Positions 49,765 to 58,530 are shown, numbered from the stretch's first letter. The stretch: DNA of 64,000 nucleotides from Lewinella sp. LCG006 (GCF_040784935.1 NZ_CP160680.1:6305802-6369801), one strand, 5' to 3'. Numbers and translations: made by a program. The notes: generated by a model not told the origin, from the sequence alone.

Positions 49765-52700
49765 ATGATTTATGCCCTAGTCGTCGCTATTGATCAGTAC
49801 CCTATTGCTCATCACCGGCTGAATGGCTGTGTCAATGATGCCAAATCACTGGTTGCTTATCTGGAAGGCAACTACGAATGTGAAGAAATTTCCATAAAAA
49901 CCATTTTCGATCAAGAGGCGACCAAAGCGAATGTCATCGCTGGCTTCAAGCATTTCCAAGCAGCCAAAGCCGACGACACTTGCTTGCTCTATTACAGTGG
50001 GCACGGCTCGCAAGTGATTGCACCACCAGAATTTCTCAGCATTGATCCAGACGGCAAGCTGGAAACCCTTGTCTGCTGGGATAGCCGGATTCCTGCCGGT
50101 GGCTACGACCTGATGGACAAAGAACTGTCTTACCTCATCTGGGAAGCCACACAGCAGCACAATCAGCATTTTGTAGCCATCTTTGACTGTTGTCATTCTG
50201 GCACCAATACCCGCGACGTACGGGTAACCTCGCGCATGGCCGAAACCGCGCGAACCATTCCTACCGTAAACGAATTCTACGGCAAGGAACGCTATCAAAA
50301 GGGAGCTACTACCGCTGGGCGGATCGACTTGACTCCGCCACGTGGTCGCCATGTAGCACTAGCAGCAGCCAGTGCCAGCGAAACCGCCAAAGAGCTGCGT
50401 ATTGGTGAGACCACCCGTGGTGCATTTACCTATAACCTTATTTCCTTGTTGGAACAATACAACGGAAAAATCACTTACAGTCAGCTCATCAGCAACCTGA
50501 AAGTGCTCGTTGCCAACTATGTTGAAAAGCAATCTCCTCAGATTGATGCTTCAGAAGAAGGTGATAAAAAGCGTTATTTCTTAGGCCAATTGCCTAAAAC
50601 GAAAGCGCCTACCTATACCGTCAATTTCGATAAAAAAGCAGACGCTTGGGTCGTCAATGCTGGTGCCATCCACAACTGGCCCGCTGATCGTGCCAGTGAA
50701 ATCCAATTGAGTATTGATAATATCCAGCTGAAGGTCACGAAAGTAGACATGATGCATTCTGAGTTAGCAGACCATGCCAAGCTGGACAAAACAAAATCTT
50801 ACTTAGCAAAACTGGAAGCTTTGCCCGCTCGGCAAATCAAAATTGCGCTGGCCAAGGACAACCAAGCCGAAGGCAACAAAATCCTCAAGCAGGCACTCAA
50901 AGACCGAGCAACGCCTATTTACTTCCAGTTTACCGATGATCCCGATCAGGCCGACTATTGGGCAAGGGCCATAGACAACACCCTGCGTCTAACTTTTCCC
51001 GGTGAAGATCGCCCCGTATTCAGGCGCTTGAATGGCTACACTGCTGACAATGCGCTGATTTTTCTTGATGATACGGAGAGCGTAGCCCATTGGCACCACG
51101 TCAAGAACATCAACAATCCTCGTACAACACTTAAACGCGACGATTACCAAATTACCCTCCTAAGGGTAGATCAGCCAGGTGCATGGCTGGAAGATGACGA
51201 CTGTGCCGCAACGGCAGTAAACTGGCAGGAAGAAGTGGTCTTTAATTATGACTATGATGCCACTAAAGAAGGAGACGAAAAATGGTTGCAACCCGCTTTC
51301 AGAATGAAAGTGAAAAATACCAGCAATCGTAAGCTTTACTTTAGTGTAGTGAATATGCAAGCTGATTATGCGGTGAAAAACAAATTCATGGCATTAGAAG
51401 TCCTTGAACCCGGAGAAGAAGCCTGGTTGTTGGACCGCATGGACAATGGAGATACCTATAAGTGTATCGCATTGGGGGTTGACGAAGCATTTCTCGCTCA
51501 TGGTATCAACGAACTCACCGAATACATCAAAGTCTTTGTGAGTACGATGGAACTCTCTACAGATGATTTCAACCAGGATGCTCTGGAAATGGATAATCCT
51601 ACCAGAAATATTGAACGAGCAGGTCGAAACCCAGCCAACCAGTCTCCAAAACACGACTGGACGGTAGAAGACATCATTATGAAAACCGTCCGACCTACGC
51701 GTGAAGTGAAGGTCAGTGGTGGCGAGCAAAAAGAAATTGCGAATGCGATAACCATTGAAATGCCAGCCGGCGTTAGTAGTATCGCAACCCTCAACGGCAA
51801 ATCAGAAGCTACGCGTAATCTATCGGGCAGCACTCCCCTGCCTGATTTTCCAGCGGGCTGGTCGAACCATGATTTGGCCGAAGGGCTGAGCCAAAAGCCG
51901 CCTGTCAATATCCTGGAATTTTATCAGGCAGAGGGCATGGAAAAGGTAAATGCCGACAACCCCATCAAGGTAAAACTTAACCTAATGCCGACCGACGATG
52001 AGTTTGTAGTTCCTGTCGGTTTTGATCCCGAAACGGGCTTGTATTACCCGGTGGGTATGATGGACGAAAACGGCATGGTACTGATCGAAGACCTGCCTGC
52101 ACCTACGCCTAGCGGTACGCGAAGTCTGGGGGGATCGATCAAGATCTTCTTCCAAAAAACAGTGGGTAAATACCTTCCTTTTGTTTACCAACATCCCCAA
52201 TTAGCCATTGGCACCTTTGTGGATGCGGAACCAGAAGAGAAAGCAGCCGTAGGTATTAAACTCAACTACAATACCGATGCTGCTGCCGTAAAAGCAGCCG
52301 TAGCGGGTGCCGATCGTATCGTGATGTACATCCATGGTATCATTGGCGACACGCTGGAGATGCCAAAAAGTATCCGTCTGGTAAAAGATGCTGCCGGCCA
52401 TACCCTGGAAGACGAATACGATCTCATCCTTACCTTTGATTATGAAAACCTGAATACGCCGATTGAAGATACCGCACAGGCATTGAAAGATCGTTTAGCT
52501 GCCGCAGGCCTTGGCCCAGACCATGGCAAAACGTTTCACATCGTAGCACACTCCATGGGTGGTTTGGTGAGTCGTTGGTTCATTGAAAAACTCGATGGCC
52601 ACCAAGTCGTGAACCACCTTTTCCAGCTGGGCACCCCCAACCAGGGTTCTCCGTACGGGTCGCTCTACGAAATGGCGACGCCGCTTTTGGCCAACGCCGT

Positions 52701-53151
52701 CAACGGAGCAGCCTTTGTGCAGCCGTACATTATCCCGTTAAGGGTGGTTGGTAAGTTTTTAGACAAGCTTTTCTACACCCTCAAACAGATGAATTCCGAT
52801 AGTGATTTCCTCAAAGCACTCAACGATGGCAGTGATCCTGGGATTCCTTACACCATCATTGCTGGAAATACCCAACTGATTCCTCCGGCCGTAGCTGATC
52901 CACAGGCCAAACTATTAAAAAAAGTCATGACCCGCTTCAAAAGCCGTGCCCACTATGACGCCCTGGACTTGCTACTGTTCAAATCACCCAATGATATTGC
53001 TGTAAGTACCGAGAAGATTAAAGCTATTCCTGGTGGTCCTGATCGGCAGTTTCCGCCAGTGGTGTTGGAATGCGCTTGTGACCATATCAGCTATTTCGGC
53101 AATCCAGCAGGTATAGAGAGCATGGCGCAGTTGATGTTGAAGGCGGATTAA
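49765..53151 (+). CDS. Caspase-family peptidase fused to alpha/beta-hydrolase (lipase-like)
   Basis: An 1128-residue fusion without signal peptide or clear membrane helix. N-terminal C14 caspase/metacaspase domain (about 1-275): YALVVAIDQYP, catalytic His80 in YYSGHGSQV and Cys143 in FDCCHSG. The middle (about 280-830) has a beta-rich segment near 510-570 with VKNTSNRKLYFSV and LEPGEEAWL, resembling the DUF4384-type domain often linked to caspases. The C-terminal domain (about 850-1128) is a lipase/PGAP1-like hydrolase: MYIHGIIGD, Ser930 in AHSMGG, LGTPNQGS, probable Asp1077 (SPNDIAV) and His1107 (CDHISYF). All six catalytic residues are present. It is a single-gene unit with promoter and strong terminator. 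Cleavage of proteins by one domain and of lipids or esters by the other is inference; a suicide or defence effector is possible. Confidence 0.9.
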   Translation: MIYALVVAIDQYPIAHHRLNGCVNDAKSLVAYLEGNYECEEISIKTIFDQEATKANVIAGFKHFQAAKADDTCLLYYSGHGSQVIAPPEFLSIDPDGKLETLVCWDSRIPAGGYDLMDKELSYLIWEATQQHNQHFVAIFDCCHSGTNTRDVRVTSRMAETARTIPTVNEFYGKERYQKGATTAGRIDLTPPRGRHVALAAASASETAKELRIGETTRGAFTYNLISLLEQYNGKITYSQLISNLKVLVANYVEKQSPQIDASEEGDKKRYFLGQLPKTKAPTYTVNFDKKADAWVVNAGAIHNWPADRASEIQLSIDNIQLKVTKVDMMHSELADHAKLDKTKSYLAKLEALPARQIKIALAKDNQAEGNKILKQALKDRATPIYFQFTDDPDQADYWARAIDNTLRLTFPGEDRPVFRRLNGYTADNALIFLDDTESVAHWHHVKNINNPRTTLKRDDYQITLLRVDQPGAWLEDDDCAATAVNWQEEVVFNYDYDATKEGDEKWLQPAFRMKVKNTSNRKLYFSVVNMQADYAVKNKFMALEVLEPGEEAWLLDRMDNGDTYKCIALGVDEAFLAHGINELTEYIKVFVSTMELSTDDFNQDALEMDNPTRNIERAGRNPANQSPKHDWTVEDIIMKTVRPTREVKVSGGEQKEIANAITIEMPAGVSSIATLNGKSEATRNLSGSTPLPDFPAGWSNHDLAEGLSQKPPVNILEFYQAEGMEKVNADNPIKVKLNLMPTDDEFVVPVGFDPETGLYYPVGMMDENGMVLIEDLPAPTPSGTRSLGGSIKIFFQKTVGKYLPFVYQHPQLAIGTFVDAEPEEKAAVGIKLNYNTDAAAVKAAVAGADRIVMYIHGIIGDTLEMPKSIRLVKDAAGHTLEDEYDLILTFDYENLNTPIEDTAQALKDRLAAAGLGPDHGKTFHIVAHSMGGLVSRWFIEKLDGHQVVNHLFQLGTPNQGSPYGSLYEMATPLLANAVNGAAFVQPYIIPLRVVGKFLDKLFYTLKQMNSDSDFLKALNDGSDPGIPYTIIAGNTQLIPPAVADPQAKLLKKVMTRFKSRAHYDALDLLLFKSPNDIAVSTEKIKAIPGGPDRQFPPVVLECACDHISYFGNPAGIESMAQLMLKAD

Positions 53152-53186
53152 GGAAATACGCTTTTAGCGGAGGTTTGCTCTTTTCA

Positions 53187-53222
53187 TCACATAGCCACAT
53201 AAGCTTTCACATAGCCACATAG
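53187..53222 (+). repeat. Tandem TCACATAGCCACATA repeat
   Basis: Two copies of TCACATAGCCACATA with a 20-base period, just after the caspase-lipase stop. Within each copy CACATA occurs twice. They do not continue further. Confidence 0.6.
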
Positions 53223-53227
53223 ATTTT

Positions 53228-53270
53228 AAAAAAAAAGGCAGACACTTGTAAAGTGTCTGCCTTTTTTTTT
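53228..53270 (+). terminator. Rho-independent terminator after the caspase-lipase gene
   Basis: AGGCAGACACTT pairs with AAGTGTCTGCCT around a GTA loop; A-tract on the left and a nine-base T-run on the right also pair. Symmetrical, hence active in either direction. Confidence 0.93.
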
Positions 53271-53328
53271 AAAAATGGATTAATTTCAACCTACAAACAA
53301 ATTTTCACATTGAAAAAAAAATCGATAT

Positions 53329-53532
53329 ATGGGTAATCCATTTCTCAAAAAAGCATTGATCGCTCTACTATTTTTTGCTGGTAACCTTGCTATTTTTTAC
53401 TTGGTAAAAAAATCAGGAAACGAATCCGAGCTCTCTCAAAGAGAACTGGTTGATGTACTGGTGTTAGCTTCCATCAATACCGTCAATCTGGTTTTCGTTC
53501 TTCCCTTCCTCGCTAAAAAATACCCAAAGTAA
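53329..53532 (+). CDS. Small two-helix membrane protein
   Basis: 67 residues with two hydrophobic helices (LIALLFFAGNLAIFYLV and VLASINTVNLVFVLPFLA) joined by a charged loop. No family recognised. It is separated from the caspase-lipase gene by a strong terminator, and convergent with pdhB, ending six bases from its stop. Composition and start context look genuine, but no independent evidence of expression is visible. Confidence 0.6.
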   Translation: MGNPFLKKALIALLFFAGNLAIFYLVKKSGNESELSQRELVDVLVLASINTVNLVFVLPFLAKKYPK

Positions 53533-53538
53533 TTTGCC

Positions 53539-54522
53539 TTACCTCACGTAAGCCACCTCTTTTACTGCTTTGATGATCTTCTCTGCATTCGGCAGGTAAG
53601 CTTCTACAAAAGGAGCAGCGTAAGGAAGAGACACATCGGCAGAGTTGACGCGGATAACTGGCGCGTCCAGGTAGTCAAACGCGAACTTCTGTACTTCGTA
53701 AGCGACCTCACTGGAAACCCCGGCAAAAGGCCAAGCTTCGTCGACAACGATGAGGCGGTTGGTTTTCTTTACTGAGGCGACAATGGTGTGATAATCCAAT
53801 GGACGGATGGTACGAAGATCAATCACTTCTGCGCTGATGCCTTCTTTGGCCAATTGCTCCGCTGCTTCCAATGTTGGGAGCATCATCTTATTGTACGACA
53901 CCAAAGTTACGTCTGTACCTTCCCGGCGAACGGCTGCTTTACCGATAGGCACCAGGTATTCCCCTTCAGGAACTTCACCTTCGTAACCGTAAAGCAACTC
54001 TGATTCCATTACACAAACAGGATCATTGTCACGGATGGCAGATTTTAGCAGTCCTTTTGCATCAGCAGGATCTACACAAGAGATCACTTTCAAGCCAGGG
54101 GTGTTGGCCATCCAGCTTTCGAAAGTTTGTGAGTGCTGTTGTGCCAATTGGCCAGCAGAACCTGAAGGACCTCTAAAAACGATCGGGCAGTGGAACTGTC
54201 CAGCAGACTGCGACAAGGTCTTTGCAGCGTTGTTCACGATCTGATCGAAAGCCAACACGGCAAAATTCCAGGTCATGAACTCAATGATTGGACGTAGACC
54301 GTTCATGGCTGCACCTACGCCGATACCCGCAAAACCTAGTTCCGCGATGGGCGTATCAATCACTCTTTTAGGGCCAAACTCATCCAGCATCCCCTTACTC
54401 ACTTTGTAAGCACCGTTATATTCTGCAACTTCTTCCCCCATGAGGAAAACACTCTCATCACGGCGCATCTCTTCAATCATAGCTTCCCGTAGGGCATCCC
54501 GTAAGGCTAACTTTCTGGACAT
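53539..54522 (-). CDS. pdhB: Pyruvate dehydrogenase E1 component, beta subunit
   Basis: Part of the thiamine-dependent E1 heterotetramer that decarboxylates pyruvate into the acetyl-lipoyl arm. About 327 residues, normal length; MRRDESVFLMGEEVAEYNGAY, the TPIAELGFAGIGVGAAM region and VDEAWPFAGVSSEVAY are typical. The start is set at MSRKLALRDALREAM because a good promoter (54564-54571) overlaps the codon of the earlier ATG, and the additional 14 residues are untypical. The alpha subunit and E2/E3 genes are not adjacent. Confidence 0.94.
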   Translation of the reverse strand: MSRKLALRDALREAMIEEMRRDESVFLMGEEVAEYNGAYKVSKGMLDEFGPKRVIDTPIAELGFAGIGVGAAMNGLRPIIEFMTWNFAVLAFDQIVNNAAKTLSQSAGQFHCPIVFRGPSGSAGQLAQQHSQTFESWMANTPGLKVISCVDPADAKGLLKSAIRDNDPVCVMESELLYGYEGEVPEGEYLVPIGKAAVRREGTDVTLVSYNKMMLPTLEAAEQLAKEGISAEVIDLRTIRPLDYHTIVASVKKTNRLIVVDEAWPFAGVSSEVAYEVQKFAFDYLDAPVIRVNSADVSLPYAAPFVEAYLPNAEKIIKAVKEVAYVR

Positions 54523-54563
54523 ATCTTGAAATGTTTGTTTTTTAACTTTTGCGTTTAGCGGCA

Positions 54564-54593
54564 CAAAAATACTAAATCAATGCTTTGTTGCAA
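54564..54593 (-). promoter_or_regulatory. Two-part promoter for pdhB
   Basis: Minus strand TATTTTTG (54564-54571) with TTG (54591-54593) exactly 19 bases upstream, a near-ideal match to the TTG-N19-TAnnTTTG pattern. It fixes the pdhB start at 54522. Confidence 0.75.
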
Positions 54594-54656
54594 GTCTAAC
54601 TTACACAAGCTGCCTAAAACTAAGTCATATTTATTGCGCTAAAGCACAATTTAGCG

Positions 54657-54664
54657 TATTTTTG
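54657..54664 (+). promoter_or_regulatory. Promoter before the long palindrome, with adjoining dyad
   Basis: TATTTTTG followed by CGG, with TTG 20 bases upstream (54634-54636). A CGCTAAA-GCACAA-TTTAGCG dyad (54637-54656) lies exactly between the two elements, a good position for a repressor. Transcription from here would read through the long palindrome. Confidence 0.6.
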
Positions 54665-54744
54665 CGGCGCGATTTAAAAATAAACTATTCAGTAGGCTCG
54701 TTGGTTTGCATGAGTAGGGTATTTATCCCCTGAACATAATTATT

Positions 54745-54876
54745 GCGCAAAAAATAAATTGAGCCTTCTTTTAGGTTTTCCAAAAAGCTGACACGCCTGT
54801 CCGGCTGGCCAGACGGGCTTGAAATGAACCGCTTAGTCAGCTTTTTGAAAAACGTCGGCTCAATTTATTTTTGTGC
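54745..54876. repeat. Long imperfect palindrome, element B
   Basis: Outer arms AAAAATAAATTGAGCC (54750-54765) and its complement (54857-54872) extend by a bulge to about 20 bp. A second pair, TTTTCCAAAAAGCTGAC with GTCAGCTTTTTGAAAA (one bulge), and a central GCCTGTC..GACGGGC pair follow inward. The transcript could form a rod of about 130 nt. The right arm carries a promoter. No reading frame is inside. Structure rather than sequence recalls element A at 40895. Confidence 0.7.
54844..54873 (+). promoter_or_regulatory. Promoter inside the right arm of palindrome B
   Basis: TTTG (54844-54847), 18 bases, then TATTTTTG (54866-54873). This is a two-part promoter of good quality that would start transcription near 54880, about 54 bases before the small lipoprotein gene. 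The same bases form the right arm of the palindrome, so folding or duplex formation and transcription compete. Confidence 0.6.
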
Positions 54877-54933
54877 TGTTTCTAACAAGTCTTTACTAAA
54901 CAAACCACCAGTAGAGCACTAAATTAAACCTCC

Positions 54934-55092
54934 ATGAAAATTTCACGTCAGCGTATCAGCCAGGTTGCTTTGTTTTTCTTGGCTACCGTTTTGCTTTCTT
55001 CTTGCAACCGTGGTTATGGTTGTCCTTCCAACTTTGACATGGGTGAAACCGTTGTTGAAGCTACAAAGACCATCGTCAGCTTCTTGTTTTAA
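54934..55092 (+). CDS. Small lipoprotein, 52 residues
   Basis: A short gene reading MKISRQRISQVALFFLATVL, then LLSSCNRGYGCPSNFDMGET and ending VEATKTIVSFLF. It has a good lipoprotein signal (Cys24 after LSS), and a mature part of only 29 residues with a second Cys. No family recognised. A promoter ends about 60 bases before it. The YtxJ gene follows after 36 bases, so the transcript probably includes YtxJ, MnmD and RibD. Confidence 0.75.
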   Translation: MKISRQRISQVALFFLATVLLSSCNRGYGCPSNFDMGETVVEATKTIVSFLF

Positions 55093-55128
55093 GCTGCTTG
55101 TCAGTACTAACCCTCTTCAATAAAGACT

Positions 55129-55473
55129 ATGATTAAGTGGAATGCTTTGACGAGTATCGTCGAAGTCAATGATCTTGTGGAGCAATCGCATCAGCAGCCT
55201 TGTTTGATCTTCAAGCACAGTACAAGATGTAGCATTAGCAGTTTCGCCAAAAGTCGATTAGAAAATGATTGGAATCTTTCGGAGCAAGATATCCAACCCT
55301 TTTACCTCGACTTGATCAATTATCGATCTGTCTCCAATTTTGTTGCTGATCATTTTGCGATTGATCACGAATCACCACAGGTACTCTTGATCAAGGACGG
55401 GATTTGTGTTTACCACACCTCTCATCTTGATATTTCGGTTGGCGGTATCCAGCAGGAGTTGGCTGTTGTATAA
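55129..55473 (+). CDS. ytxJ: YtxJ-like thioredoxin-fold protein
   Basis: A 114-residue protein of the YtxJ family, monothiol thioredoxin-fold proteins proposed to act with bacillithiol, which some Bacteroidota make. The single active Cys34 sits in KHSTRCSISSFA, and the cis-Pro loop reads HESPQVLLIK. Length is usual. It lies in a tight run with MnmD (10 bases) and RibD. Confidence 0.85.
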   Translation: MIKWNALTSIVEVNDLVEQSHQQPCLIFKHSTRCSISSFAKSRLENDWNLSEQDIQPFYLDLINYRSVSNFVADHFAIDHESPQVLLIKDGICVYHTSHLDISVGGIQQELAVV

Positions 55474-55483
55474 TTATTTAGGC

Positions 55484-56152
55484 ATGGATAACGTTGCCCA
55501 CATCATAGATACAGAAGATGGGTCGCACAGCTTGTTTAGCGAGCAGTTTGCCGTAGGCTACCACTCAAAATACGGGGCTATCCAGGAATCACAACATGTT
55601 TTTATCCAGGCAGGGCTTGCTCCAGCCTTGTTGGATAAAACATCCCTTCGGGTATTCGAAATGGGGTTTGGTTCAGGGCTTAATGCTTTCCTCAGTTTGC
55701 TTTTCTTGAGCGACCCGCAAAAAAATATTTATTTTGAAACGGTGGAAGCGTTTCCTCTACCACTCGCCCAGGTAAGCTCCCTCAACTATCCCTCACTTTT
55801 AAACGGTTCGACCGATGACTTCCGAGCTTTGCACGAAGCACCCTGGGGCGAACCTACCATTATCACGCCTCAATTCACATTGCGCAAGCATTTGGGTACC
55901 ATTCAAGAAGTAAGCTTAGCAGGTGATTTTGATGTCGTTTTTTTTGACGCCTTTGCACCAAGTTCTCAGCCTGAGCTTTGGGAAGCACCTGTTTTGGAAA
56001 AAATCTTCCAGGCGATGGCTCCTGGCGGCATATTCGTCACGTACTGCGCCAAAGGCGTTGTCAAACGTACCCTCCGTTCGATCGGTTTCCAGGTAGAAGG
56101 TATTCCTGGTCCTCCGGGAAAAAGAGAAATGACCAGAGCAACAAAGCAATGA
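55484..56152 (+). CDS. mnmD: tRNA 5-methylaminomethyl-2-thiouridine methyltransferase (MnmD)
   Basis: The methyltransferase half of MnmC, as a stand-alone protein of about 222 residues. It would convert aminomethyl- to methylaminomethyl-uridine at the tRNA wobble position using SAM. Seen: the family motif VFEMGFGSGLNAFLSLL (about 60-76) and FFDAFAPSSQPELW (about 150-163). The start is at MDNVAHIIDTEDGS, ten bases after ytxJ; the in-frame sequence further upstream overlaps ytxJ and is not typical. Its stop overlaps the ribD start (ATGA). Confidence 0.88.
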   Translation: MDNVAHIIDTEDGSHSLFSEQFAVGYHSKYGAIQESQHVFIQAGLAPALLDKTSLRVFEMGFGSGLNAFLSLLFLSDPQKNIYFETVEAFPLPLAQVSSLNYPSLLNGSTDDFRALHEAPWGEPTIITPQFTLRKHLGTIQEVSLAGDFDVVFFDAFAPSSQPELWEAPVLEKIFQAMAPGGIFVTYCAKGVVKRTLRSIGFQVEGIPGPPGKREMTRATKQ

Positions 56153-57195
56153 GTCAGCAAGTCCAATTCATGCAGCGATGCTTTGATTTAGCGCGCCTTG
56201 GTGCAGGTCACGCCTCTCCAAATCCAATGGTAGGTGCTGTATTGGTACATGAAAATAGAATTATCGGTGAAGGTTTCTTTGCCAAAGATGGTGGTCCTCA
56301 CGCCGAAGTCATGGCCGTCCGTTCGGTAAAGGACGTTGATCGCCACTTAATTAAAGCAAGTAGTCTTTACGTTTCTCTGGAGCCTTGCAATATTTATGGT
56401 CGTACACCACCTTGCACCAATCTTATCCTTGAGGAAAAAATCCCGCACGTCATCGTCGCCGCCCGCGACCTTACTCCTGGTGTCAATGGTGCGGGTTTAG
56501 CGCGTTTACGCCAGCACGGTGTCAAGGTAGAAGAAGCCGTACTTTCGCAAAGGGGTAAAATCCTGAGTGAATACCGCAATGTATTCGTCAGTAAGGATCG
56601 GCCTTACCTTCTCTTGAAATATGCGCAAACCAGCAATGGCTTCTTGGCACCTCTTGATGGCAGCACCCATTGGCTTTCCAATGGTTTTAGCAAACGCCTG
56701 ACGCATAAATGGCGAACCGAAACCGATGCCATCATGGTGGGTGCCGGGACTGCGCGTGCCGACGATCCAGCACTCACTCCACGTTTTTACCCAGGACGCT
56801 CGCCGCGCCGGGTGGTTATTGATCGAAAAGGCACCTTGCCCTCCACGCTCCAACTCTTTGACGGCAGCACCCCTACCCTGCTTTTCCGACAATCAGGCAT
56901 AACGACGGCCAACCAAGCTAACGCCCGTCTTATAGCACATGATTTTACCCAGCCCGACTGGCTACCCAAGATGCTCGCACAATTAGCGGAGCAAAAAATT
57001 GCCCACCTTACGGTAGAGGGTGGCGCTTGGTTGCTGCAACAGTTCGTAGCGCAAGACCTTTGGGATGAAGCCAGGGTGTTTACCACCAAAGCCAACTGGA
57101 AGGTCGGCTTAGCCGCACCGGCACTTGGAAAAATTGCTTCTCAGGAGTTCATCTTGCAACAAGACCGCCTTACGATACACTATAATTTTTTGTAA
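56149..57195 (+). CDS. ribD: Bifunctional riboflavin biosynthesis deaminase/reductase RibD
   Basis: Deaminates and reduces the pyrimidine intermediate of riboflavin synthesis. About 348 residues: N-terminal deaminase with GGPHAEVMAV and the Zn motif EPCNIYGRTPPC, then the RibD_C reductase (LLKYAQTSNGF, MVGAGTARADDPALTPR, VEGGAWLLQQF). In most RibD proteins the Zn motif reads EPCSHxGRTPPC, so Ser-His is replaced by Asn-Ile here, while both cysteines and the HAE remain. The start ATG overlaps the mnmD stop by four bases. Other rib genes are not in the window. Confidence 0.92.
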   Translation: MSQQVQFMQRCFDLARLGAGHASPNPMVGAVLVHENRIIGEGFFAKDGGPHAEVMAVRSVKDVDRHLIKASSLYVSLEPCNIYGRTPPCTNLILEEKIPHVIVAARDLTPGVNGAGLARLRQHGVKVEEAVLSQRGKILSEYRNVFVSKDRPYLLLKYAQTSNGFLAPLDGSTHWLSNGFSKRLTHKWRTETDAIMVGAGTARADDPALTPRFYPGRSPRRVVIDRKGTLPSTLQLFDGSTPTLLFRQSGITTANQANARLIAHDFTQPDWLPKMLAQLAEQKIAHLTVEGGAWLLQQFVAQDLWDEARVFTTKANWKVGLAAPALGKIASQEFILQQDRLTIHYNFL

Positions 57196-57213
57196 TTTCA
57201 AAAAAACACAACC

Positions 57214-58506
57214 ATGCTGCATCGCATACTTTTAGGCTTATCCCTCCTTTTTTCTCTAGCTCTGACAGGACAAACCAGTCAACTGGAAACTGCCTTGTTT
57301 CAGTTACCAGATGTTATCTTTAAAAGTATGGAGACGCCTGCTGGCTACACAGCAGCCTACGAGTTGCACATCAAACAACCCCTCGATCACAATCATCCAG
57401 AGAAAGGATATTTTTATCAGCGTGCTTATCTTTCTCACCGTGGATTCGATCGGCCTACTGTCATTTGTACCGAAGGTTACGACCGGCCAAACAATCGCAA
57501 TTACGAACTCAGTGACCTTGTCCAAGGCAATCAAATCGATGTAGAGCACCGCTTTTTTGGTACCAGCGTTCCAGCTGCCGACATCTTCGACTATCAATAC
57601 CTGAACCTGGAGCAAGCTACCGCTGATTTGCACAAAATCAATCAGGTTTTTCGGGAAATCTACCAAGGCAAGTGGCTCAGCACGGGTATCAGTAAAGGCG
57701 GGCAGACCACCATTTTCTATCGTTATTTTTATCCAGAAGATGTAGACGTGAGTGTTCCTTTTGTGGCACCGCTCAACCTTGAATTGGAAGAACAACGCAT
57801 CTACACTTTCCTCGATACCGTAGGAACAGAAGCCTGTAGAACAGCCCTTTATGAAGTTCAAAAAGAGGTATTAAAGAACAGGGACTACGCCTTGCCTCGC
57901 CTAAAGTGGTACGCAAAGGGAGCCGGCCTGAATTTCACTTACCTCAGTCTGGAAGAAGCTTTTGAATATGCCGTTTTGGAATATCCTTTTTCTTTCTGGC
58001 AGTTGGGAGGAAAATGTGAAGACATCCCCAAAAAAGGAGATGGTAAGGAGGCCGCATTGGAACACCTGATGTCTACCTCAGGGATTGATTTTTTTGCGGA
58101 TGCAGGCATGACAGGTTACGCCAGTCATTATTACCAGGCAGGTTCCGAAATGGGCTACTATGGTTACAATACCGAAGATTTCAAAGGGCTACTTAAAGCT
58201 TTGCCGATGGAACCTCACCCCAGTGCTATTTTCATGCCTGAGGGATTGCCCAAGACATTCGACGGAAAGCTCGTCAATGCCGTTGCCGAGTGGATTCCTG
58301 CCAACGCTGACCGCTTCATCTTCATCAATGGCAATGCTGATACCTGGTCAGCTACAGCAGTCCGACCCACGGAAGGGATTGATGCCCTCTGGTTTTTCCT
58401 TGAAGGATTGGATCACGGAAAAGCGCGGATCAGAAACATGAAACCTCAGGAACGCGCACAAATGGTGAGTGCGCTGGAAAGGTGGCTGGAGATGGAAATT
58501 GAGTAA
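57214..58506 (+). CDS. Secreted S37 (PS-10) tripeptidyl aminopeptidase-like
   Basis: A 430-residue exported serine peptidase, alpha/beta-hydrolase fold, resembling the Streptomyces tripeptidyl aminopeptidases of family S37 and related to S28. Signal peptide MLHRILLGLSLLFSLALTGQ; nucleophile Ser160 in GISKGGQ; EHRFFGTS before it, VPFVAPL after; His in LEGLDHGKAR near residue 405. It lies 18 bases after ribD and may share its transcript. It acts in the periplasm or outside, probably in peptide scavenging. Confidence 0.85.
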   Translation: MLHRILLGLSLLFSLALTGQTSQLETALFQLPDVIFKSMETPAGYTAAYELHIKQPLDHNHPEKGYFYQRAYLSHRGFDRPTVICTEGYDRPNNRNYELSDLVQGNQIDVEHRFFGTSVPAADIFDYQYLNLEQATADLHKINQVFREIYQGKWLSTGISKGGQTTIFYRYFYPEDVDVSVPFVAPLNLELEEQRIYTFLDTVGTEACRTALYEVQKEVLKNRDYALPRLKWYAKGAGLNFTYLSLEEAFEYAVLEYPFSFWQLGGKCEDIPKKGDGKEAALEHLMSTSGIDFFADAGMTGYASHYYQAGSEMGYYGYNTEDFKGLLKALPMEPHPSAIFMPEGLPKTFDGKLVNAVAEWIPANADRFIFINGNADTWSATAVRPTEGIDALWFFLEGLDHGKARIRNMKPQERAQMVSALERWLEMEIE

Positions 58507-58530
58507 TAGCAGCTGTATAGCAATACAATT

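Noticed and set aside
55406-55483. N-terminal extension of mnmD
   Set aside because: Overlaps ytxJ; the conserved family sequence begins at the later ATG.
55978-56148. N-terminal extension of ribD
   Set aside because: Lies inside mnmD in another frame; the RibD family begins at MSQQVQFMQRCFDLARLG.
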